A stretch of DNA of 64,000 nucleotides. Source: Kutzneria viridogrisea. Its GTDB lineage: Bacteria; Actinomycetota; Actinomycetes; Mycobacteriales; Pseudonocardiaceae. Position 1 is the first letter of the stretch, and each line of letters begins with the position of its first letter. The notes under the pieces are model-generated. The model was not told the origin of the DNA. It did no database searches and saw only the letters and a program-made list of their open reading frames with translations. Location: positions 248,001-312,000 of the forward strand of contig JACJID010000004.1 in NCBI GenBank assembly GCA_014138725.1. The letters run 5' to 3'. Shown here piece after piece: positions 19,601 to 27,442 of the stretch. The position numbers were made by a program, and so were the translations under genes.

Positions 19601-20449
19601 CATCGGCCCGATCAGCAACTGGCCGTCGCGCAGCGCCCGCGCCAACTCCGCGTGCCGCGCGCAGTGCGGGTAGAAGTCGGCGCGCACGCCCACCACGACC
19701 CGGGCCCGGCTGGTCTCCGCCTGGGCCGCGAGCAGCAGCGCCTCGATGAACCGCGCGCGCTCCGCGGGGTCGCGGCAGAGCGTGAAGACCTCCTCGAACT
19801 GGTCCACCACCAGCAACAGGTCCTGCTCGGCCACGACCTCGCGGGCCCACAGGTGCAGTGCGGCCGGGTCGGCGGTCAGTTCCTCGGCGAGAGCGGCCGG
19901 TGACCTGCCGGTCAGCCCGGACATGCGCACCGCGCACTCCTCCACCGGGCGTGGACCGGGGGTGAACAGCACCACGCTGGCCGGATCGGACGCGCCCGCG
20001 ACCAGGCCCGCACGCAACACCGAGGACTTGCCCACCCCAGAAGCCCCGAACACCGCGGTGAACCGCTGCCTGGCCACCTTGCCCCGCAGGTCCTCGGTCA
20101 CCGCCTCCCGCCCGAAGAACCGTTCCGCGTCCGCGGGCTGGAACGCGGCCAGCCCGGCGTAGGGCGGTTCGGCCCCGTCGGCGGGCTCAGGCTCCTGCAA
20201 CTCGTGCCAGCGCTGCTCCCAGTCGGCGACCGGCCCGCCGCAGGCCCGCACGTAGGCGAGGGTCACCGCCAGCGTCGGCAGCTTGCGCCCCGCCGCCGCT
20301 GCCGAGAGCACGGTCGGCGAGTAGTGCGCGTGCCTGGCCAACTCGCGGTAGGTCGGCTGCCCGGCTTGCCTGCGCAGTTCCCGCAGGTCAGCGGCGAAGC
20401 GCAGGACCGCGCTGTCCCCCTCCTCGAGCGGCCGCTCCTGACGAGCCAT
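16685..20449 (-). CDS. HTH / nSTAND NTPase / WD40-repeat membrane protein
   Basis: 1254 residues from ATG 20449 (preceded by GGGGGTGAG). Parts: HTH about 15-65; linker PYAGLAAFQPADAERFFGRE; P-loop GASGVGKS at 135-142; Walker B LLLVVDQFEEVF at 209-220; helical NTPase extension to about 510; Arg-rich stretch then one membrane helix at about 525-547; WD40 blades from about 600 to the end (repeated VRLWDx and FSPDGRxLA units, probably two propellers). The C-terminus is short after the last blade (LPGLPYEPPCPEAA). It is a paralogue of the gene at 1-3426, colinear over the whole shared length. The topology places the HTH/NTPase and the propeller on opposite sides of the membrane, suggesting a one-component membrane signalling protein. 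Ligand and output unknown. Confidence 0.92.
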   Translation of the reverse strand: MARQERPLEEGDSAVLRFAADLRELRRQAGQPTYRELARHAHYSPTVLSAAAAGRKLPTLAVTLAYVRACGGPVADWEQRWHELQEPEPADGAEPPYAGLAAFQPADAERFFGREAVTEDLRGKVARQRFTAVFGASGVGKSSVLRAGLVAGASDPASVVLFTPGPRPVEECAVRMSGLTGRSPAALAEELTADPAALHLWAREVVAEQDLLLVVDQFEEVFTLCRDPAERARFIEALLLAAQAETSRARVVVGVRADFYPHCARHAELARALRDGQLLIGPMSTDELRSAITRPAVRAGYTVEGGLLAEVIADATGQPGALPLVSHALLETWRRRRGCALTLSGYREAGGISRAIARTADAAHEELTPRRQRVARELFLRLTALGEGTEDTKRRAARAELGTGQDMTAVLEHLAQRRLLTVDAEFVEIAHEALIRGWPRLREWLDADREGLRTHRALTEAAQTWRSLDRDPSGLLRGTRLATAQAWAVSSGFSLSAEEQALLDASTAAEDLERTGERRRVRRLRQLTAVLVILLLLVSISTVAAVSNAISTAQQRDHALAQQVLSQAAELRAVNPALALQLGIAAYRLDPSVASRSSVLGALATPYSTTLGGFSALVQTVVYDPKGHFLASAGDDSSVHLWDITDAHHPAELPALTGPHGAVMSLDWSGDGRTLVAGGHDGKLTLWDVSDPHHIGASSTVDSKLKAVFSVRFSPDGKQLATAGYQPDGDSLRLWEVTAPTRLSPRPELPKLGTVMYFVQFSPDGRTLASVDSQDLSGHEAIVLWDLADPSSPRLIRRLTDGPDYTFSVAFSADSRELAVAEVNNSVRLWDISSRESPRPVGTLSGYANAVRSVQFVGSGRLLATGSDDSTVRLWDATDPDAPQALATLTGSGRTLAIAASKDGSTLAIAAHDRVVRLVDLNQFVEPVRTKGETYAIALSGDGRMLARVDRDAGIHLQDGNSVRQLTPLGLGPGAGGTAVGFGATGHLLAASFFAGDSQVVGLWDLDRGIGPVRITVPLDSTSISLSADSRVLAVGTSLFDLSDVEHPKQVAKVPAKQGLVSYVAFNPRTRALVVGSDRDTTLWDTSDLTAPRKTASLGVASGAGAYTVDGSTLAVAARDNSVRLWDLGSNTELVKLSGHSDVVLSLAFSGDGRQLATVGEDHTLRLWDLTDRRAPKEIATIAAHGDTIRAVAFTPDGHTVVTASADHTVRHWETDVDLAIAQQCRLVWPVMTQAQWEQYLPGLPYEPPCPEAA

Positions 20450-20541
20450 TCTCACCCCCAGTGACGGCGCACAGTGTCGCGGGCAGGGGGCAGGGCCGTC
20501 CAGCGGCTTGCGCCGGTGCGGGCGCGCACGGCACCGGAACG

Positions 20542-20630
20542 TGGGACTCGCGTGCTGGCGGGCGGGACTCGCCGACCAGTAGACGGGACTCGCGCGCCGG
20601 TGAGCGGGACTCGCCGGGCACAAGGCGGGG
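20542..20630 (-). repeat. 21-bp tandem repeat, family A, four units plus a degenerate fifth
   Basis: On the plus strand GGGACTC begins at 20543, 20564, 20585 and 20606, an exact 21-bp period; a degenerate unit overlaps the xylB stop. In the direction of xylB transcription it reads GAGTCCCG, like the other two arrays, and begins 18 nt after the stop codon. Confidence 0.88.
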
Positions 20631-22007
20631 CTACACGTCCTGGCGGGGGAGAGTGAGGTCGCGGGCGGTGGCGTAGCGGGCGCGGACCTCGGGTGCGGGC
20701 TCGGCCTCGTGGGTGCGGGCGGTCAGGGCGCTCCAGCGCGGGGGCTCGTCCGTGCCCAGCAGGGCCCAGGCGGCCTGCCTGGCAGCTCCGTCGGCGACGA
20801 ACTCGCTGGGTTCGGGCACGACCACGGGGCAGCCGAACACGGCGGGCGCGATGCGCCGGACGGCCTCGGCACGGGCGCCGCCGCCGACCAGCAGCACGCG
20901 GCGCACGGGAACGCCTTGGGCCACCAGGGCGTCCACGGCGTCGGCGAGGCTGCACAGCAGGCCTTCCACGGCGGCGCGGGCCAGGTGGGCGGGGGTCATG
21001 GTGTCCAGCCGCAGCCCGTGCAGCGAGCCGGTGGCATCGGGGCGGTTGGGCGTGCGCTCCCCCTCCAGGTAAGGCACGAGCACCAGCCCGTCGGCGCCGG
21101 TGGGGGCGGTCAGGGCCAGCTGGGACAACTGGTCCAGGTCCACGCCGAGGGTGCGTGCGGTGGCGTCGAGCACGCGGGCGGCGTTCAGGGTGCAGACCAG
21201 CGGCAGGAAGCCGCCCTGGGCGTCGGCGAACCCGTTGACGGTGCCGGTGGCATCGGCGCTGGGTGCGTCGCTGCGGGCGAAGGCGGTGCCCGAGGTGCCG
21301 ATGGACACCACCACGTCACCGGGTTCGGCCTGCACGCCCAGGCAGGCGGCGGCGTTGTCCCCGGCACCGGCACCGAACCGGCCGTGCAGGGAGTCGGGCT
21401 CGGCGACCTCCGGAACGCGCACGGAATGGCCAAGCGCCAATTCGAGCAGGTCCTCGCGGTATTTCCCGGTGAACGGCGACCAGTAGCCGGTGCCGCTGGC
21501 ATCGCTGCGGTCGGTCAGGAAGGTGTCAAGACCCGACAGCCGCCAGGTGAGCCAGTCGTGCGGCAGGCACACGGTGGCGGTGCGGGCGGCGTTGTCCGGT
21601 TCGTGGCGGGCCAGCCAGCGCAACTTGGCCACGGTCAGCGAGGCCACCGGCACGCTGCCCACGGCCTGCGCCCAGGCCTGCGGCCCACCGAGGTCCGACA
21701 CCAGGTCGACCGCGGCGGCTGCCGACCTGGTGTCGTTCCACAGCAGCGCGGGCCGAACGGTGCGCCCGTGGGGGTCCAGGCACACCATGCCGTGCTGCTG
21801 CCCGGCGACCGAAACGGCCGCCACGTCCTCGAGCCCACCCGCGTCCGCGGTGGCCTGCCGCACCGCCTGCCACCACGCCTCGGGGTCGACCTCGGTGCCC
21901 GAGGGGTGCGCCGCCCGGCCCTGCCGGACCAGTTGCCCGCTCTCGGCGTCACGGATCACGAGCTTGCACGACTGCGTGGACGAGTCGAAGCCCGCGACCA
22001 GTGCCAT
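20631..22007 (-). CDS. xylB: xylulokinase
   Basis: 458 residues of the FGGY carbohydrate kinase family: [12 protein letters not shown] at the N-terminus (phosphate loop), [27 protein letters not shown], the catalytic Asp in [24 protein letters not shown], and the C-terminal ATP-binding [16 protein letters not shown]. It phosphorylates D-xylulose to xylulose-5-phosphate for the pentose-phosphate pathway. It follows xylA with 11 nt between genes and has a strong site (GAGGAGGAA) before ATG 22007. No xylose transporter or regulator gene lies in the window. Confidence 0.95.
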   Translation of the reverse strand: MALVAGFDSSTQSCKLVIRDAESGQLVRQGRAAHPSGTEVDPEAWWQAVRQATADAGGLEDVAAVSVAGQQHGMVCLDPHGRTVRPALLWNDTRSAAAAVDLVSDLGGPQAWAQAVGSVPVASLTVAKLRWLARHEPDNAARTATVCLPHDWLTWRLSGLDTFLTDRSDASGTGYWSPFTGKYREDLLELALGHSVRVPEVAEPDSLHGRFGAGAGDNAAACLGVQAEPGDVVVSIGTSGTAFARSDAPSADATGTVNGFADAQGGFLPLVCTLNAARVLDATARTLGVDLDQLSQLALTAPTGADGLVLVPYLEGERTPNRPDATGSLHGLRLDTMTPAHLARAAVEGLLCSLADAVDALVAQGVPVRRVLLVGGGARAEAVRRIAPAVFGCPVVVPEPSEFVADGAARQAAWALLGTDEPPRWSALTARTHEAEPAPEVRARYATARDLTLPRQDV

Positions 22008-22018
22008 GCCGTTCCTCC

Positions 22019-23176
22019 TCAGCGCGCGCCGAGCGCGTGTTCCAGGGCCAGTTGGCTCAGCTCCACGAAACCGTAGCCCTTCTCGCCCGCGGCCCGCGGA
22101 TCGAACTCGTTGTCCGCCAACAGGTCCCGGTAGGTTTCCCCGCGGCGCAGGGTGGGGATGGACAGCTGGGCGACCTTGCTGGTCTCCAGCGCGCGGTGCA
22201 CCTCGGGGTCGGCGCGGAAGGCCGCTGCCCGCTCGCGCAGCAGCAGGTAGGTGCGCATGTTGGCGGCGGCGCTGGCCCACACCCCGGCCCGGTCCTCGGT
22301 GCGCAGCGGCTTGTAGTCGAAGTGCCGGGGGCCGTGGTAGCCCCCGTGTTCGAGCAGGTCGACCAGGAAGAAGGCGGACAGCAGGTCGCCATGGCCGAAG
22401 ATCAGGTCCTGGTCGAAGCGGGGACCGCGCTGGCCGTTGAGGTCGATGTGGAACAGCTTGCCCTGCCACAGGGCCTGGGACACCCCGTGCACCACGTTGA
22501 GCCCGGCCATCTGCTCGTGGCCGACCTCCGGGTTGACCCCGACCAGCTCCGGCCGGTCCAGGGAGGAGATGAACGCCAGCGCGTGCCCGATGGTGGGCAG
22601 CAGGATGTCCCCGCGCGGCTCGTTCGGCTTGGGCTCCAGGGCGAACCGGATCGGGTAGTGCTGGTCGGTCACGTACTGGGTGAGGATGTTCATGGCCTCG
22701 CGGTAGCGCTCCAGCGCGGCGCGCACGTCCTTGCCCGCGTCGGTCTCCGAGCCCTCCCTGCCGCCCCACAGCACGTAGGTCGCGGCGCCGAGTTCGGCGG
22801 CCAGGTCCAGGTTGCGCAGCACCTTGCGCAGCGCGAACCGGCGCACGGAGCGGTCGTTGCTGGTGAGGCCGCCGTCCTTGAACACCGGGTGGCTGAACAG
22901 GTTGGTGGTGGCCATCGGCACCACGAGCCCGGCGGCGTCCAGTGCCTTGCGCCAGCGGGCGATCCGGTGCGTGCGGTCGGCCTCGTCGGCGCCGAACGGG
23001 ATCAGGTCGTCGTCGTGGAAACTCACCCCGTAGGCGCCCAGCTCGGCCAGCCGCTGCACGGCCTCCACCGGGTCCAGTGCCTCGCGGGTCGGGTCGCCGA
23101 ACGGGTCGGCCCCGCGCCAGCCGACCGTCCACAGCCCGAAGCTGAACCTGTCCGCAGGGGTGGGCGTGCTGGTCAT
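22019..23176 (-). CDS. xylA: xylose isomerase
   Basis: 385 residues, the size of actinobacterial class I xylose/glucose isomerases. The catalytic His lies in [10 protein letters not shown]; metal ligands are in [25 protein letters not shown] and [16 protein letters not shown]. It converts D-xylose to D-xylulose in the cytosol and is first gene of the xylA-xylB operon. ATG 23176 is preceded by GGGAGGACC. A candidate XylR operator lies just upstream. Confidence 0.97.
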   Translation of the reverse strand: MTSTPTPADRFSFGLWTVGWRGADPFGDPTREALDPVEAVQRLAELGAYGVSFHDDDLIPFGADEADRTHRIARWRKALDAAGLVVPMATTNLFSHPVFKDGGLTSNDRSVRRFALRKVLRNLDLAAELGAATYVLWGGREGSETDAGKDVRAALERYREAMNILTQYVTDQHYPIRFALEPKPNEPRGDILLPTIGHALAFISSLDRPELVGVNPEVGHEQMAGLNVVHGVSQALWQGKLFHIDLNGQRGPRFDQDLIFGHGDLLSAFFLVDLLEHGGYHGPRHFDYKPLRTEDRAGVWASAAANMRTYLLLRERAAAFRADPEVHRALETSKVAQLSIPTLRRGETYRDLLADNEFDPRAAGEKGYGFVELSQLALEHALGAR

Positions 23177-23192
23177 CGAGGTCCTCCCTGAC

Positions 23193-23213
23193 TTAGTTCA
23201 GCGGCCATACTAA
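23193..23213. promoter_or_regulatory. candidate XylR (ROK family) operator
   Basis: TTAGT (23193-23197) and ACTAA (23209-23213) form an inverted repeat with an 11-nt spacer, 17 nt upstream of xylA. ROK-type XylR proteins bind TTAGT...ACTAA-type sites. The regulator gene itself is not in the window. Confidence 0.45.
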
Positions 23214-23289
23214 AAGGGGCGTGCAGGAATCTGCAACGGTCCGTGACTCTTTGTTGCCCAGTCACGGGATGCGCCCCAACCCTGTTGCC

Positions 23290-23940
23290 ATGGAACCACT
23301 CGACAGACGCACCCTGCTGCGGATGCTCGCCGCCACCGGGGCCGCCGTGGGCGCGGGCGCACTGGGCACCGCCCCGGCCTTCGGCACCGAGCAGGCCGCA
23401 CCGACCATCTCCAGCTGCGCGACCTGGGGCGCCCGCGCGGCCACGGAGTCGATCACGGTGCTCAACTCCCGGCCGACCAAGATCCTGGTGCACCACACCG
23501 ACACCCCGAACAGCACCGACTACAGCCAGGCGCACGCCTTCTCGCTGTCCCGGTCCATCCAGGACCACCACATCGACGACAACCACTGGATCGACACCGG
23601 GCAGCACTTCACCAACAGCCGGGGCGGCTACGTCACCGAGGGGCGGCACCAGAGCCTGGCCGCGCTGCGCGACGGGCACAAGATGGTGCGCGCGGCGCAC
23701 TGCCCCGGCCAGAACGACATCGCCATCGGCATCGAGAACGAGGGCAACTACATGTCCACGCAGCCACCGGCGAAGCTCTACAGCTCGCTGGTGTCCCTGT
23801 GCGCCTACATCTGCACCCAGTACGACATCAAGCCGACCGCGATCTACGGCCACCGCGACTACTACAACACCGACTGCCCCGGGGACGTGCTCTACAAGAT
23901 GCTGCCCCAGCTCCGCAAGGACGTAGCCGCCAAGCTCTGA
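23290..23940 (+). CDS. Tat-exported N-acetylmuramoyl-L-alanine amidase (amidase_2 / PGRP fold)
   Basis: 216 residues from ATG 23290 (ATG 23269 is in frame). The N-terminus DRRTLLRMLAATGAAVGAGA is a twin-arginine signal. The amidase_2 domain shows the zinc ligands: His in ILVHHTDT, a His in the last third within YGHRDYYNTDCPG, and the Cys of the same motif. Such enzymes cut the amide bond between MurNAc and the stem peptide. It is followed after 16 nt by a second predicted cell-wall enzyme, so the two are likely co-transcribed. Targets could be self or competitor peptidoglycan. Confidence 0.9.
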   Translation: MEPLDRRTLLRMLAATGAAVGAGALGTAPAFGTEQAAPTISSCATWGARAATESITVLNSRPTKILVHHTDTPNSTDYSQAHAFSLSRSIQDHHIDDNHWIDTGQHFTNSRGGYVTEGRHQSLAALRDGHKMVRAAHCPGQNDIAIGIENEGNYMSTQPPAKLYSSLVSLCAYICTQYDIKPTAIYGHRDYYNTDCPGDVLYKMLPQLRKDVAAKL

Positions 23941-23956
23941 CCTCAGGAGGACCACC

Positions 23957-24460
23957 ATGTTCCGCGGACGAACCCTGCTCACGTCCGGAATCACCGCTCT
24001 CGGTTTGACACTCGGTGCCACCGTTGCCGTGGCGGCGCCCGCCGCACCCCAGGCGGCGTCCTGCTCCAGCCCGGCGACCAGCAACCCGCGCACCTGCGCG
24101 CAGGCCGTGTCCTGGGCCAAGAGCCACGTCGGCGCCACCAGTTCCGACTACGACCACCGCTGCGACCACGTGGTGGGCCTGGCCTACGGCCGCTCGGCCA
24201 GCGGGCACGCCAGCGCCGCGCAGCACTGGAGCTCGACCCCCGCCAAGTACAAGCACACGGGCACCGACGTACCCGCGGGCGGCCTGGCCTTCTTCAGCAT
24301 CCCCAACAGCCCGTACGGGCACGTCATGATCTCCATCGGCGGCGGCGAGTTCGTCTCCAACGACATCGTGGCCAAGGGCAGGCTCAGCAAGACGACGATC
24401 GGCACCGTCCAGAGCAGGTGGGGCGGTCACTACCTGGGGTGGAGCAACCCCTGGTTCTAA
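23957..24460 (+). CDS. secreted NlpC/P60- or CHAP-like cysteine hydrolase
   Basis: 167 residues with a Sec signal peptide ending near AVAAPAAPQA. The compact domain has a candidate catalytic Cys in YDHRCDHVVGLAYG and a His in SPYGHVMISIGGGEFVSND, the order expected of papain-like peptidoglycan endopeptidases; the match is loose, so the exact family is uncertain. AGGAGG lies 7 nt upstream of ATG 23957. With the amidase before it, it forms a secreted two-gene murein-hydrolase unit. Confidence 0.75.
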   Translation: MFRGRTLLTSGITALGLTLGATVAVAAPAAPQAASCSSPATSNPRTCAQAVSWAKSHVGATSSDYDHRCDHVVGLAYGRSASGHASAAQHWSSTPAKYKHTGTDVPAGGLAFFSIPNSPYGHVMISIGGGEFVSNDIVAKGRLSKTTIGTVQSRWGGHYLGWSNPWF

Positions 24461-24498
24461 GGATTCCGTTGCATACGCGTCCTTGATATGCGATAAAC

Positions 24499-24523
24499 GT
24501 AGTCATGTCCGGTACACGACTAC
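24499..24523. promoter_or_regulatory. inverted repeat GTAGTC-N13-GACTAC before the aminotransferase
   Basis: Lies in an AT-rich stretch (24461-24545) 38 bp upstream of the aminotransferase ATG. The arrangement suits an operator of a dimeric regulator; the cognate regulator is unknown. Confidence 0.4.
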
Positions 24524-24560
24524 TGATTCAGTGGCGCGAGCGGCGTCTGGCAGGAGAGCC

Positions 24561-25934
24561 ATGAGCAACACCCCAGACGCGCGGCGACTGTCCGACGCCG
24601 CCCGCGACCACCTGTGGATGCACTTCACCCGGCACGGCGGGACCGAGTCCGAGATCCCGGTGATCGTGCGCGGCGAGGGCGCGTACGTGTGGGACGCGCA
24701 CGGCCGCCGCTACCTCGACGGGCTGGCCGGGCTGTTCGCGGTCAGCGTGGGCCACGGCCGCGAGGAGCTCGCCGAGGCCGCCGCCAAGCAGACCCGTGAA
24801 CTGGCGTACTTCCCGCTGTGGGGCACCGCGCACCCGACCGCGGTGGAACTGGCCGAGCGGCTGGCCACCGACGCGCCCGGCGACCTCAACCGCGTGTTCC
24901 TCACCGTCAGCGGCGGCGAGTCGGTGGAGACCGCGTGGAAGCTGGCCAAGCAGTACTACAAGCTGGTCGGCAAGCCCACCAAGCACAAGGTGGTCAGCCG
25001 GGCGCTGGCCTACCACGGCACCTCGGCGGGCGCCCTGTCGATCACCGGCCTGCCCGGTGCCAAGCAGGACTTCGAGCCGCTGGTGCCCAGCACCTTGAAG
25101 GTGCCCAACACCAACTTCTACCGTGCCCCCGAGCACGCGGACGACTACGTGGCGTTCGGGCGGTGGGCCGCCGACCAGATCGAGCAGGCCATCGTGCTGG
25201 AGGGCCCGGACACCGTGGCCGCGGTGTTCCTGGAGCCGTTGCAGAACACCGGCGGCTGCTTCCCGCCACCGCCCGGCTACTTCGAGCGGGTGCGCGAGAT
25301 CTGCGACACCCACGACGTGCTGCTGGTCTCCGACGAGGTGATCTGCGCCTTCGGCAGGCTGGGCCACGACTTCGGCGCCAAGCGGTACGGCTACCAGCCG
25401 GACATGATCACCACCGCCAAGGGCCTGACCTCGGGCTACGCCCCGCTGGGCGCGGTGCTGGCCAGCGACCGGCTGATGGAGCCGTTCCTGCGGGGCACCA
25501 CCACGTTCATGCACGGCTCCACCTACGGCGGGCACCCGGTGTCCTGCGCGGTGGCCATGGCCAACCTGGACATCATCGAGCGCGAGGGCATCTACGACCA
25601 CGTGCGGGCCAACGAGCAGGCGTTCCGGTCCACCCTGGACAAGCTCCACGACCTGCCCATCGTCGGGGACGTGCGCGGCGCGGGCTTCTTCTACGGCATC
25701 GAACTGGTCAAGGACAAGGCCACCAAGGAGACCTTCACCGCGGAGGAGTCCGAGCGGGTGCTGCGCGGCTTCCTGTCCACCGCGCTGTTCGACAACGGCC
25801 TGTACTGCCGGGCCGACGACCGGGGCGAACCGGTGGTACAGCTGTCCCCGCCGCTGATCTGTGAGCAGAGCCACTTCGACGAGATGGAGCAGGTCCTGCG
25901 CTCGGTGCTCACCGAGGCGTGGACCAAGCTCTGA
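24561..25934 (+). CDS. class III PLP-dependent aminotransferase (omega-amino acid / aspartate aminotransferase family)
   Basis: 457 residues from ATG 24561, with AGGAGA 6 nt upstream. Fold type I PLP enzyme: GGESVETAWKLAKQYYK for phosphate binding, the Asp in LLVSDEVICAFGR for the PLP pyridine nitrogen and the Schiff-base Lys in TTAKGLTSGYAPLGAV. The family transfers amino groups from omega-amino acids, polyamines or beta-alanine to pyruvate or 2-oxoglutarate. The neighbours do not narrow the substrate. The gene stands alone with its own candidate operator and a hairpin after it. Confidence 0.92.
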   Translation: MSNTPDARRLSDAARDHLWMHFTRHGGTESEIPVIVRGEGAYVWDAHGRRYLDGLAGLFAVSVGHGREELAEAAAKQTRELAYFPLWGTAHPTAVELAERLATDAPGDLNRVFLTVSGGESVETAWKLAKQYYKLVGKPTKHKVVSRALAYHGTSAGALSITGLPGAKQDFEPLVPSTLKVPNTNFYRAPEHADDYVAFGRWAADQIEQAIVLEGPDTVAAVFLEPLQNTGGCFPPPPGYFERVREICDTHDVLLVSDEVICAFGRLGHDFGAKRYGYQPDMITTAKGLTSGYAPLGAVLASDRLMEPFLRGTTTFMHGSTYGGHPVSCAVAMANLDIIEREGIYDHVRANEQAFRSTLDKLHDLPIVGDVRGAGFFYGIELVKDKATKETFTAEESERVLRGFLSTALFDNGLYCRADDRGEPVVQLSPPLICEQSHFDEMEQVLRSVLTEAWTKL

Positions 25935-25963
25935 GCCCGACTTGTGACGGGTACCGACCTGTG

Positions 25964-26000
25964 CCCCGGTCACTGAGGATGAATGCCTCAGTGACCGGGG
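25964..26000. terminator. 15-bp perfect hairpin after the aminotransferase gene
   Basis: Arms CCCCGGTCACTGAGG (25964-25978) and complement (25986-26000) with a 7-nt loop. It ends 10 nt before the next ATG and abuts that gene's ribosome site (GAGAGGGA), so it could terminate the upstream gene and also influence translation of the peptidase. Confidence 0.7.
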
Positions 26001-26010
26001 AGAGGGACGA

Positions 26011-27390
26011 ATGCGTCGTTTGTTCAGAGTGCTGACCGCGGCCGCGCTGGCCGTGGCCTCGTTGGCGGTGGCCGCCCCCACGGCGGGTGCGGCCACCGAC
26101 GACATCCTGGAGAAGCTCAGGGCGGTGCCGGGGCTGACCGTCGAGTCGGAGCAGCCCGCTCCGGCGCCCTACCGCTTCTTCGTGCTCAGCTACACCCAGT
26201 ACGTGGACCACAGGCACCCCTCGGCGGGCACCTTCCAGCAGCGGCTGACGCTGATGCACCGGGCCACCGACCGGCCGATGATCCTGCACACCACGGGCTA
26301 CAACATGCCGGCGGGCCCGTTCCTCTCGGAGCCGACCAAGCTCACCGAGGCCAACCAGATCTCGGTGGAGCAGCGCTTCTTCACCCCGTCCCGCCCGCAA
26401 CCCGCGGACTGGTCGGACCTCAACATCTGGCAGGGGGCCACCGACCACCACCGCATCGTCGGCGCGCTCAAGGCGATCTACGGCGGCAGGTGGATCTCCA
26501 CCGGGGCCAGCAAGGGCGGCATGACCTCGGTCTACCACCACCGGTTCTACCCCGGTGACGTGGACGGCTCGGTGGTCTACGTGGCACCGGACGACGTGAA
26601 CAACGACGAGGACTCGGCCTACGACCGGTTCTTCGCCAAGGTGGGCAGCGACCAGTGCCGCACCGACATGCACACGTTGCAGATCGAGGCACTGCACCGC
26701 AGGGACAAGCTGACCGCGCTGTTCGCCGACTGGGCCAAGGCCAACAAGCAGACCTTCACCCTGGTCGGCGACGTGGACCACGCGCTGGAGTACCTGGTTG
26801 CCGAGGCGCCGTGGGCGTTCTGGCAGTACAGCAAGGCCGCCGACTGCGCGAGCATCCCGAAGACCACCGCCAGCGACGCCGAGGTGCTGGGCTGGTTCGA
26901 CAAGGTCAACGGGTTCAGCGGCTACACCGACCAGGGCAACGAGAAGTTCGTGCCGTACTACTACCAGGCGGCCACCCAGCTCGGGTACCCGAAGGTGCGC
27001 TACGACCACCTCAAGCGCGAGCTGCGCTACCCGCCGAGCACGGCGCGCACCTTCGTGCCCAAGGAGATCAAGATCTCCTTCGACCCGTTCACGATGCTGG
27101 ACATCGACCTGTGGGTGAAGTTCAACTCCAGCCACTTCATCTTCGTGTACGGGCAGAACGACCCGTGGGGTGCCGAGCCGTTCCGGCTGGGTCCGGGCAC
27201 CAGGGACTCCTACTGGTACCAGGCGGTGGGCGGCAACCACGGCTCCAACATCGCGCAGCTGACCAGCGCCGAGAGCACCCAGGCCACCGCGGCGCTGCGC
27301 CGCTGGGCCGGGGTCACCGCCCCGGCCAGGCCCACCGTGGGCGCCGAGCTGAACACCGCACTGGACAAGGAGTTCAGCCTGCGGCGTTGA
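26011..27390 (+). CDS. secreted S37-type prolyl/tripeptidyl aminopeptidase
   Basis: 459 residues with a Sec signal peptide (cleavage near PTAGAATDD). The nucleophile elbow is TGASKGGMTSVYHHRFYP, the signature of the PS-10/S37 peptidases of Streptomyces; the acid and His are probably in VYGQNDPWGAE and GGNHGSN. These enzymes release tripeptides or prolyl peptides from protein N-termini outside the cell. The length fits the family. The ATG directly follows a strong hairpin. It ends at a bidirectional terminator shared with the convergent sulfatase. Confidence 0.9.
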   Translation: MRRLFRVLTAAALAVASLAVAAPTAGAATDDILEKLRAVPGLTVESEQPAPAPYRFFVLSYTQYVDHRHPSAGTFQQRLTLMHRATDRPMILHTTGYNMPAGPFLSEPTKLTEANQISVEQRFFTPSRPQPADWSDLNIWQGATDHHRIVGALKAIYGGRWISTGASKGGMTSVYHHRFYPGDVDGSVVYVAPDDVNNDEDSAYDRFFAKVGSDQCRTDMHTLQIEALHRRDKLTALFADWAKANKQTFTLVGDVDHALEYLVAEAPWAFWQYSKAADCASIPKTTASDAEVLGWFDKVNGFSGYTDQGNEKFVPYYYQAATQLGYPKVRYDHLKRELRYPPSTARTFVPKEIKISFDPFTMLDIDLWVKFNSSHFIFVYGQNDPWGAEPFRLGPGTRDSYWYQAVGGNHGSNIAQLTSAESTQATAALRRWAGVTAPARPTVGAELNTALDKEFSLRR

Positions 27391-27396
27391 GTTCGT

Positions 27397-27433
27397 GCTG
27401 CCGGGCCGGTCACGTGCTGACCGGCCCGGCAGC
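27397..27433. terminator. bidirectional terminator, 16-bp perfect stem
   Basis: Arms GCTGCCGGGCCGGTCA (27397-27412) and complement (27418-27433), loop of 5 nt, midway between convergent stop codons at 27390 and 27443. Confidence 0.85.
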
Positions 27434-27442
27434 CGTGCCGGA

